Below, piece by piece: positions 6,241 to 11,306 of a DNA stretch of 11,306 bases (positions are counted from its first letter, which is position 1; the number at the start of each line of letters is the position of its first letter). Position numbers and translations under genes: made by a program. The DNA comes from Candidatus Kerfeldbacteria bacterium. GTDB lineage: Bacteria; Patescibacteriota; Patescibacteriia; SBBC01; CAIJZX01. The stretch spans positions 1 to 11,306 of the forward strand of contig JACRFO010000050.1 in assembly GCA_016217865.1 (NCBI GenBank). The letters are read 5' to 3'. The notes under the pieces were generated by a model. It was not told the DNA's origin and ran no database searches. It saw only the letters and a list, made by a program, of their open reading frames with translations.

Positions 6241-7445
6241 GCGAATACCTCCTGCACCTTCTTGATACCAGCCACCAATCTGTCGATGTCTTGGTGTGTC
6301 GTGTAGATGTACCCGCTGGCCCGAGTGGTCGCCGCTAAACCAAAGCGCGCGTGCAACGGCATCGCACAGTGATGTCCGGCCCGTACCGCAATTCCCTGTT
6401 CATCAAGAATCGAACCGACATCGTGGGGATGAATGCCGGCTAATTCAAATGCGAAGATCGCGCCACGTGGACTCGCCGCGTTGCCGCCCAGCAGCTGTAA
6501 TCCGGGACAGTGGGCCAGCTGCTCGCGCCCGTACTTCGCTAATTCCTGCTCGTGGATCCATACCGCTTCCATCCCCAGCTGGTTCAGGTAGTCTACGGCA
6601 GCTCCCAGCCCAATCGCTCCGGCGATATTTGGCGTTCCCGCTTCGAATTTCCAAGGTAATTCATTCCACGTCGCTGTCTCTTTCGTCACTTCTAATATCA
6701 TATCGCCGCCGCGCTGGTAGGGTTCCATCGTCTTTCCTATCTCCTCTTTCACGTACAAGACCCCGATCCCCGTCGGACCCAACATCTTGTGGCCGGAGAA
6801 CACAAAGAAGTCGCAGTCGAGGTCTTTGACATCAACCGGAAAGTGCGTGACCGATTGCGCCCCATCAACGAGGATTCGTGCGCCAACTGTGTGCGCTTTT
6901 CGCGCCAAGAATTTCACGTCGTTGACCACACCCAGCACGTTCGACATATGGGTTACGGCCACGAGTTTCACGCCCTTCAAGAGTTCATCGATGTTTGTCA
7001 GGTCGAGATCGCCTTGCTCAGTCACGGGAATCCAGCGAAGTTCAACGCCGATCCACTTCACTAGCGCTTGCCAGGGGACGATGTTGGCGTGATGTTCCAT
7101 TTCCGAAAGAAGGATAACGTCTCCTTTACGGAAGTTCTGACTGTAGGTGTTCGCCACCACATTGATACCCTCGGTTGTACCACGAACAAAGATCATTTCC
7201 TTCGTTGAGGTTGCGTGAATGAATTTCCGGACTTTTTCGCGTGCGCCTTCGTAGGCTGCAGTGGCTTGCTCGGACAAGGCGTAGACGCCGCGGTGGACGT
7301 TGACGCCGTAATGTTCGTAGTACTCGCGCTCGGCATCCACAACGACATGCGGTTTCAGGCTGGTCGCCGTGGAATCCAAGTAGACCAGCTCTGGATGGTG
7401 CTGGAAAATCGGGAAATCTTTTTTCAGTTGCTCGACATTCATCAT
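6237..7445 (-). CDS. sufS: SufS-type cysteine desulfurase
   Basis: This class V aminotransferase-fold PLP enzyme removes sulfur from cysteine to feed Fe-S assembly through SufU. From the ATG at 7445 it has 402 residues, close to the usual ~405. Visible landmarks are YLDSTATSLKP near the N-terminus, MEHHANIVPW (116-125), LVDGAQSVTHFPVDV (192-206), the PLP-binding lysine K220 in SGHKMLGPTGIGVLY, and the catalytic C360 in RAGHHCAMPLH. The RAGHHCAMPLH loop is characteristic of group II (SufS) enzymes. Possible starts are a TTG at 7454 and ATGs at 7445 and 7442. I chose 7445 because it gives the ATGA overlap with the SET gene seen at every other junction of this operon. It overlaps sufU by ATGA at its end. 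Confidence 0.96.
   Translation of the reverse strand: MMNVEQLKKDFPIFQHHPELVYLDSTATSLKPHVVVDAEREYYEHYGVNVHRGVYALSEQATAAYEGAREKVRKFIHATSTKEMIFVRGTTEGINVVANTYSQNFRKGDVILLSEMEHHANIVPWQALVKWIGVELRWIPVTEQGDLDLTNIDELLKGVKLVAVTHMSNVLGVVNDVKFLARKAHTVGARILVDGAQSVTHFPVDVKDLDCDFFVFSGHKMLGPTGIGVLYVKEEIGKTMEPYQRGGDMILEVTKETATWNELPWKFEAGTPNIAGAIGLGAAVDYLNQLGMEAVWIHEQELAKYGREQLAHCPGLQLLGGNAASPRGAIFAFELAGIHPHDVGSILDEQGIAVRAGHHCAMPLHARFGLAATTRASGYIYTTHQDIDRLVAGIKKVQEVFA
6247..6252 (-). promoter_or_regulatory. Ribosome binding site of sufU
   Basis: GGAGGT lies six bases before the sufU ATG, inside the 3' end of sufS. It supports this start and shows that sufU can load ribosomes independently as well as by coupling. 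Confidence 0.8.
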
Positions 7446-7795
7446 GGTTTCCAATACATCATGTTCTCCGGTACCTTGCCTTCGAGCGTGTAGTCTGAAG
7501 TTATTTCTTCACCGGTTTTAATGGTACGAATTGCGACATCCGCCGCGCCTTTCACCCGCGTGTTCGGCCGCGACGAATGATTCACGTACCGTTCTGGTGA
7601 CTTCAAGAGGATGAGGTGGCCATGCGCATCTCGATTGAGATACGTTTTGTCCTTCGGCGTGAGAGTCACCAACTGTTTCTTCGTCACGCGTTGCGCCACG
7701 TCCCATTGCATGACCACTTCACCCCGACGGAACTGTCTTTTGGCAAACACCCCGCGGCCATGAATCTTCGATTTTTTCACTACGACGTCGTTCAT
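7442..7795 (-). CDS. Small SET-domain protein (putative lysine methyltransferase) inside the suf operon
   Basis: The 117-residue protein is essentially a bare SET domain. It shows the N-terminal SAM-binding motif KIHGRGVFAKR (10-20), the knot motif RYVNHSSRPNTR (69-80, the RFxNHxxxPN type) and GEEITSDY (95-102), with Y102 as the likely catalytic tyrosine. A short tail ends in MMYWKP and lacks the post-SET cysteine cluster. SET proteins transfer methyl groups from S-adenosylmethionine to lysine side chains; small bacterial SET proteins are mostly uncharacterised. It lies between sufD and sufS with ATGA overlaps on both sides, so it must be co-transcribed with Fe-S assembly genes. Whether a Suf component, a ribosomal protein or a DNA-binding protein is its substrate cannot be told. 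No strong Shine-Dalgarno is present, so it probably depends on translational coupling. Confidence 0.87.
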   Translation of the reverse strand: MNDVVVKKSKIHGRGVFAKRQFRRGEVVMQWDVAQRVTKKQLVTLTPKDKTYLNRDAHGHLILLKSPERYVNHSSRPNTRVKGAADVAIRTIKTGEEITSDYTLEGKVPENMMYWKP

Positions 7796-8415
7796 ATCGC
7801 TAACCCAAAGGATGTTGAGAGTATTCCCAGGATGCGCTGCCGCAGCGATTCATCATCAATCGCGCGCATGACGGCCTCGATGAAGCCGCGAACAATCATC
7901 GCCTCGGCTTGTTGCTCCGATAACCCGCGCGACATCAGATAAAACTTCTGTTCGGGATCGACCGGCTTGGCGGTCGCGCCGTGTGACGCCTTGACGTCAT
8001 TCGCCTCAATTTCAAGACCAGGCACCGCATTAGCCTTTGCCTCGTCGGATAGCATGAGCGAATCCTGTTGCAGGAAGTCGTTGCTGCCCTGCGCGCCCAC
8101 TTCGATTTTGATCATCCCGTTGAATTCGAGGGCTGAACGACCACCCATGACCGCCTTGAAAACGGTGTTACCGCGGGTGTGCGGGGCGGCGTGAATCGTG
8201 TCGAGCTGGACGTTGAGCCGTGCGTCACCAGCGCCGAGGAATAACCCAATGACGTCAACTTCGGCGCCCTCATCGGCCAGGGTAATCACGCGTTTCCGCG
8301 CGCCCGACGGCGCCGCCAGCACCGGCACTACGAGCGTGAGCTGCTCATCGCGCCCAACCCGAACGTGTTGTTCCGGTTCAGCGAGCGTATCGATTACTGT
8401 GCGCCGGTGTTTCAT
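7792..8415 (-). CDS. sufD: Short SufD, Fe-S assembly scaffold subunit (SufB/SufD family)
   Basis: The 207-residue protein keeps the beta-helix core and C-terminal helical end of the SufB/SufD family. Recognisable parts are TIHAAPHTRGNTVFKAVM (73-90), QQDSLMLSDEAKANAVPGLEI (116-136), NDVKASHGATAK (139-150) and the family signature FYLMSRGLSEQQAEAMIVRGFIE (158-180). SufD partners SufB and the SufC ATPase in building Fe-S clusters. H145 in SHGAT corresponds to the interface histidine implicated in cluster formation in E. coli SufD (H360). E. coli SufD is ~423 residues, so the N-terminal domain and part of the helix are missing. No leftover coding sequence is seen upstream, because the HIT gene abuts with an ATGA overlap. 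This looks like a genuinely compact SufD rather than a broken gene. A Shine-Dalgarno (AGGAG, spacer 8) precedes the ATG. Confidence 0.88.
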   Translation of the reverse strand: MKHRRTVIDTLAEPEQHVRVGRDEQLTLVVPVLAAPSGARKRVITLADEGAEVDVIGLFLGAGDARLNVQLDTIHAAPHTRGNTVFKAVMGGRSALEFNGMIKIEVGAQGSNDFLQQDSLMLSDEAKANAVPGLEIEANDVKASHGATAKPVDPEQKFYLMSRGLSEQQAEAMIVRGFIEAVMRAIDDESLRQRILGILSTSFGLAI

Positions 8416-8810
8416 CGCGCTAACTCCTGCCGCAGTTGTTCTGCCATTGGTAACAAATCTTCTTCTGATGCGGGAGTGGCGCGATGCGGATCGATATCGC
8501 CGTGGCGAAACAGTGGAATGACGTGGAGGTGAACATGGTCAACGCCGAAGCCTTCGACGGCCAGCCCGATCCGCGGCGCACCAGTCAGGCGTTTCAGTGC
8601 CGGCTCAAGCCGCCGGGCAGCCAGGAACAATCCGCTGTAGGTGTCTGGCGGCAGGGCGAACAGGTAGTTCGTATGCGCCTTCGGGATGATCAGCGTGTGT
8701 CCGGGGTTGACTGGCTTCCGGTCGAGGATAGCAATGAATTCATCATCTTCCCAAACGTGATGACGTGGTTCGTCTCCGGCTACAATCCGGCAAAAGAGAC
8801 AGTCCGTCAT
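8412..8810 (-). CDS. HIT-family (histidine triad) nucleotide-binding protein
   Basis: The 132-residue protein has the histidine triad HVHLHVIP (H92, H94, H96) of the HIT superfamily. The N-terminus CLFCRIVAGDEP (C4, C7) is typical of Hint-like members, and NPGHTLIIPKAH (35-46) is the usual middle motif. These enzymes hydrolyse nucleoside phosphoramidates and related dinucleotides or adenylated products. The length is slightly above the common ~110-120 because of a charged C-terminal tail. It is a cytoplasmic protein placed between the Nudix gene and sufD, overlapping both by ATGA. A perfect Shine-Dalgarno, GGAGGT (8821-8816, spacer 5), supports the start. Its direct role in Fe-S assembly is unknown; pairing with a Nudix enzyme suggests clean-up of nucleotide by-products, which is inference. 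Confidence 0.94.
   Translation of the reverse strand: MTDCLFCRIVAGDEPRHHVWEDDEFIAILDRKPVNPGHTLIIPKAHTNYLFALPPDTYSGLFLAARRLEPALKRLTGAPRIGLAVEGFGVDHVHLHVIPLFRHGDIDPHRATPASEEDLLPMAEQLRQELAR
8424..8428 (-). promoter_or_regulatory. Ribosome binding site of sufD
   Basis: AGGAG on the minus strand ends eight bases before the sufD ATG, within the HIT coding region. It supports the short SufD start and argues against a longer, disrupted SufD. Confidence 0.65.
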
Positions 8811-9316
8811 ATTCGACCTCCATCCACCACCGACGGTTCTTGTATGTACACCGGGCGCTGGTCTTCAATTGCTGTTAGGAGAGAAGTTAACCGCGCGGCA
8901 AATTGGGGAACCGCGTAGCGCGAAACATCAGCGACCGGCATGAACTTCCAAGTTTCGAGCTCGGCAGCTTGCAGGGTCAGTTGCACGTCATCCGAGAGCA
9001 CTCCGCCGTAGAAGAAGAAGTGCATCACGTCATCACCTTCGCCCGGGCGCGGCGCGTGCACCACACCGATGAATTGAGGACTGGACACCGTTAAGCCAGT
9101 TTCCTCGTGCACTTCGCGAATCGCACCGTCTTGCGGCGACTCGTATTGGTTGATAACACCGCCCGGAATCACCCACACCGATTTGTAGGTTGGTTTAACC
9201 ATCAAGACCTCGCGCCGACTATTCAAAAAGATGACGCCGGCGGAAACCCGCTTCTTCGGTACCCGTCGCAGGTACTCGTCGTGCGGCAGCCAGTCTTTAT
9301 CTCCCGGTTTGCTCAT
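8807..9316 (-). CDS. Nudix hydrolase
   Basis: The 169-residue protein carries a complete Nudix box at residues 53-75 with the pattern Gx5Ex7REVHEETGL, including the metal-binding glutamates of REVHEE. A preceding strand (KSVWVIPGG) and a following one (QFIGVVHAPR) fit the alpha/beta/alpha Nudix fold. Nudix enzymes cleave nucleoside diphosphates linked to another group (oxidised nucleotides, dinucleoside polyphosphates, nucleotide sugars); the exact substrate cannot be read from the box. An N-terminal extension of about 20 residues (WLPHDEYLRRVPKK) precedes the domain. The gene lies directly after sufB (ATGA overlap) and before the HIT gene (ATGA overlap). A purine-rich Shine-Dalgarno-like GGAAGGGAG ends six bases before the ATG. 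Confidence 0.94.
   Translation of the reverse strand: MSKPGDKDWLPHDEYLRRVPKKRVSAGVIFLNSRREVLMVKPTYKSVWVIPGGVINQYESPQDGAIREVHEETGLTVSSPQFIGVVHAPRPGEGDDVMHFFFYGGVLSDDVQLTLQAAELETWKFMPVADVSRYAVPQFAARLTSLLTAIEDQRPVYIQEPSVVDGGRI
8816..8821 (-). promoter_or_regulatory. Ribosome binding site of the HIT gene
   Basis: A perfect GGAGGT lies five bases before the HIT ATG, within the end of the Nudix coding region, and fixes the start. Confidence 0.8.
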
Positions 9317-10722
9317 CCGACACTCCCTTCCATTTCAAGTTGTATTAACTTGTTCAGCTCAACTGCATATTCCAGGGGTAATTCTTTCACGATTGGCTCA
9401 ATAAATCCAGAGACGATCAGCCCGGTCGCCGTCGGTTCATCGAGGCCGCGGGACATTAGGTAAAACAACTGCTCTTCGCCGACTTTCGAAACCGTCGCTT
9501 CATGGCCAAGCGTGACGTCTTTCGCCCGGATTTTCATCGTCGGGTAGGTGTCACTGCGCGAGGCCGAATCGAGAATGAGCGCGTCGCACTTCACGTTCGA
9601 TTTCGAGCCCTTGGCTGCTGGTGACATATGGACGAGGCCACGGTACGAAGTCCGACCGCCGTCTTTCGAAATAGACTTCGAGGTAATGATTGATGATGTC
9701 TCCGGGGCGTTGTGAATCGCTTTACCGCCCGCGTCTTGGTGCTGACCGGCACCAGCAAAGGCAATGGAGAGTACTTCACCGTGGGCTTTACGGCCGACGA
9801 GGTAGACGCTCGGGTACTTCATCGTCACCCGCGAACCGAGGTTCCCATCAACCCACTCCATCGTCCCTTCCTCTTCAACCCGCGCCCGTTTCGTCACGAG
9901 GTTGTAGACATCCTTCGACCAGTTCTGAATCGTCGTGTAGCGGACGCGCGCACCAGGTTTCACAAAAATCTCGACGACCGCAGCATGGAGTGAGTCGCTC
10001 GCATAGACTGGCGCCGTGCAACCCTCAACGTAGTGGACGTAGCTGCCCGCTTCGGCAACAATGAGCGTCCGTTCGAACTGACCCATGTTCTTCGCGTTGA
10101 TTCGGAAGTAGGCCTGGAGCGGCATCTCGACCTTCACTCCGGCCGGAATGTAAACAAACGAGCCGCCAGACCAGACAGCCGAATTGAGCGCCGCAAACTT
10201 ATTGTCAGTCGGCGGGATGAGCAGACCGAAATACTTCTTGACGATCTCCGGATGATCACGTAAGCCAGAATCCATGTCCGTGAAGATCACTCCCTGCCGC
10301 TGGAGTGATTCAATCAACGAGTGGTAGATGACTTCGCTGTCGTATTGGGCGCCGACGCCAGCTAAGAACTTCTTCTCCGCTTCGGGAATACCAAGCCGGT
10401 CAAAGGTCGTCTTCATCGACTGGGGGACGTCATCCCATGTCCGCCCCTGCTTATCGACTGGCTTCAAGTAGTAGTAAATGTCATCAAAATCAATTCCAGA
10501 CAAGTCGGCGCCCCATGGCGGCATCGGTTTGTCCTGAAACGTCTTTAGCGCCTTCAACCGAAAAGCCGTCATCCACTCTGGCTCTTTCTTCCACTGCGAA
10601 ATCTCGCGAACCACATCAGCGCTCAAACCCTTCTGCGCTTTGTGCACCGCCACTTCAGGCATGCTAAAACCCCACTGGTACGTGTCGAGGGATTGGGTCG
10701 CTTGTTGGGCTTTCGTCGTCAT
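9313..10722 (-). CDS. sufB: SufB, Fe-S cluster assembly scaffold
   Basis: This full-length SufB (469 residues; the family is usually ~460-495) is the scaffold on which Fe-S clusters are built in the SufBCD complex. Landmarks are the N-terminal helical part (YQWGFSMPE, WMTAFRLKALK), SVWSGGSF-type text at 181-189 (SAVWSGGSF), VHYVEGCTAPVY (229-240, C235), NVKCDALILD (376-385, C379), LGHEATVSKVGEEQLFYLMSRGL (405-427, E408) and VSGFIEPIV (437-445). C379 and E408 correspond to the E. coli cluster-assembly residues C405 and E434, and C235 to C254, so an active scaffold is expected. The gene overlaps the VOC gene upstream and the Nudix gene downstream by ATGA. No strong Shine-Dalgarno precedes its ATG. 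Confidence 0.97.
   Translation of the reverse strand: MTTKAQQATQSLDTYQWGFSMPEVAVHKAQKGLSADVVREISQWKKEPEWMTAFRLKALKTFQDKPMPPWGADLSGIDFDDIYYYLKPVDKQGRTWDDVPQSMKTTFDRLGIPEAEKKFLAGVGAQYDSEVIYHSLIESLQRQGVIFTDMDSGLRDHPEIVKKYFGLLIPPTDNKFAALNSAVWSGGSFVYIPAGVKVEMPLQAYFRINAKNMGQFERTLIVAEAGSYVHYVEGCTAPVYASDSLHAAVVEIFVKPGARVRYTTIQNWSKDVYNLVTKRARVEEEGTMEWVDGNLGSRVTMKYPSVYLVGRKAHGEVLSIAFAGAGQHQDAGGKAIHNAPETSSIITSKSISKDGGRTSYRGLVHMSPAAKGSKSNVKCDALILDSASRSDTYPTMKIRAKDVTLGHEATVSKVGEEQLFYLMSRGLDEPTATGLIVSGFIEPIVKELPLEYAVELNKLIQLEMEGSVG
9323..9331 (-). promoter_or_regulatory. Ribosome binding site of the Nudix gene
   Basis: The purine-rich GGAAGGGAG on the minus strand ends six bases before the Nudix ATG, inside the last codons of sufB. 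Confidence 0.55.
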
Positions 10723-11093
10723 GCGTGCGGCTCAAATAATTCAATGGCTAAGCCGTCGGGATCACGAATAAAAGCCAGACGTTTCACGGTTATCCCTGGG
10801 GCTATCGGGCGAATGACCGGCACCCCGGTTTGTATCAACTCGGTCATCATCATTTCCAAATCCGACACTGGAATGGCCAGGTGGAGAACTTCTGGCGTCG
10901 TGGGGTAGTGAATATCCGCATTGCCGGGATGAAGAATAAGCTCTACATGTAATCCAGATGGGTGGGTAAGAAAACAGCCGCTCATCTGCCAGTCTGGTCG
11001 TTCCCACTTCTTCCCCAGTACAAACCCAAGCCGTTGATAAAATTGTATTGACCGATCGATCTGTGTAACCGGAATGGCGATGTGAGGTATCAT
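10719..11093 (-). CDS. VOC-family (glyoxalase I-like) metalloprotein
   Basis: The 124-residue protein has the two beta-alpha-beta-beta-beta modules of the vicinal oxygen chelate superfamily, beginning IPHIAIPVTQIDRSIQFYQRL and repeating at VLHLAIPVSDLEMMMTELI. H4, E51, H71 and E118 fall where glyoxalase I has its four metal ligands (H5, E56, H74 and E122 in E. coli), and the end reads FIRDPDGLAIELFEP as in glyoxalases. Glyoxalase I (detoxifying methylglyoxal), bleomycin-resistance-like and dioxygenase-like activities are all possible; the name GloA is not secure. It is inserted between sufC and sufB with ATGA overlaps on both sides, so it is part of the suf transcript. The ATG has no clear Shine-Dalgarno. 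Confidence 0.88.
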   Translation of the reverse strand: MIPHIAIPVTQIDRSIQFYQRLGFVLGKKWERPDWQMSGCFLTHPSGLHVELILHPGNADIHYPTTPEVLHLAIPVSDLEMMMTELIQTGVPVIRPIAPGITVKRLAFIRDPDGLAIELFEPHA

Positions 11094-11306
11094 GCTTGTA
11101 GAAGTTCGTACCCGCTTTTCTCTAACTCCAGTGCTAATTCTGGCCCGCCGGACTTCACGATTTTTCCGCCGATCAGCACATGAACGACGTCCGGTTTAAT
11201 GTAATTCAATAACCGTTGGTAGTGCGTGATGACGAGCATTCCCCGGGCTGGTCCGCGGAGCGCATTGACGCCTTGGGCGACGACTTTCAGGGCATCAATG
11301 TCGAGA
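11090..11306 (-). CDS. sufC: SufC, Fe-S assembly ABC-type ATPase (partial, N-terminus outside window)
   Basis: Only the last 71 residues are present. They begin LDIDALKVVAQGVN, the D-loop region just after Walker B in SufC, then show MLVITHYQRLLNYI, containing the switch histidine of the H-loop (ITHYQRLL is a SufC hallmark), then IKPDVVHVL and GGKIVKSGGPELALELEKSGYE, the standard SufC ending. SufC is a cytoplasmic ABC-type ATPase that drives conformational change of SufB and SufD; it does not act as a membrane transporter. The Walker A, Q-loop and signature motif lie beyond the edge. The stop TGA is at 11090-11092 and overlaps the ATG of the VOC gene (ATGA). The operon promoter must lie outside the window. 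Confidence 0.95.
   Translation of the reverse strand, partial: LDIDALKVVAQGVNALRGPARGMLVITHYQRLLNYIKPDVVHVLIGGKIVKSGGPELALELEKSGYELLQA

Noticed and set aside
7446..7454. TTG start for sufS at 7454
   Set aside because: The ATG at 7445 gives the ATGA overlap found at every other operon junction and a normal SufS length.
5872..11306. UGA recoding, as in some CPR lineages
   Set aside because: All suf-operon genes end at TGA or TAA at family-appropriate lengths, and no in-frame TGA interrupts a conserved domain.
1..11306. tRNA, rRNA, CRISPR array, insertion sequence or clear intrinsic terminator
   Set aside because: I saw no cloverleaf-like sequence, regularly spaced repeats, transposase motifs or GC hairpin followed by a T-run; coding sequence occupies nearly all of the window.

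Overview
The window is almost wall-to-wall coding. It looks like a compact bacterial chromosome segment of moderately high GC that uses the standard code: TGA ends at least nine of the genes. Several traits suggest a streamlined lineage, possibly Patescibacteria/CPR. These are the extreme gene overlap, very short leaders, a membrane-anchored CAP-domain protein whose N-terminus (around PHPGNDYRPHALRPH) recalls CPR CAP proteins, and unusually short Suf proteins. That placement is inference from memory and not proven. No tRNA, rRNA, CRISPR, insertion sequence or clear terminator was seen.

Layout, left to right. (1) Positions 1-1978, minus strand, read right to left: a BlaI/MecI-type repressor, an M56 (BlaR1-like) membrane zinc protease and a membrane-anchored protein cut by the window edge. 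A near-perfect palindrome on top of the predicted promoter suggests BlaI autoregulation. (2) Positions 2021-3478, minus: a large cell-surface CAP/SCP-domain protein with Ig-like modules and C-terminal membrane segments, with its own strong promoter. (3) Positions 3516-5223, minus: a metallo-beta-lactamase-fold hydrolase overlapping an unrecognised protein with a degenerate P-loop. (4) Position 5291 onward, plus: a Mn-type superoxide dismutase, divergent from the hydrolase across a 67-bp gap that holds two promoters and an imperfect inverted repeat. (5) Positions 5872-11306, minus: a Fe-S cluster (suf) operon in the order sufC (partial), VOC protein, sufB, Nudix, HIT, sufD, SET protein, sufS, sufU.

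The most striking region is the suf operon. All eight junctions are the same 4-base ATGA overlap, so nine genes form one translationally coupled unit. Four genes with no textbook role in Fe-S assembly (VOC/glyoxalase-like, Nudix, HIT, SET methyltransferase-like) sit between the suf genes. SufD is a minimal 207-residue core. The SufU-like scaffold has short, IscU-like cysteine spacing. SufB, SufC, SufD, SufS and SufU together would make and deliver Fe-S clusters. The convergent superoxide dismutase, whose stop codon overlaps that of sufU, fits an oxidative-stress theme, because superoxide destroys Fe-S clusters.
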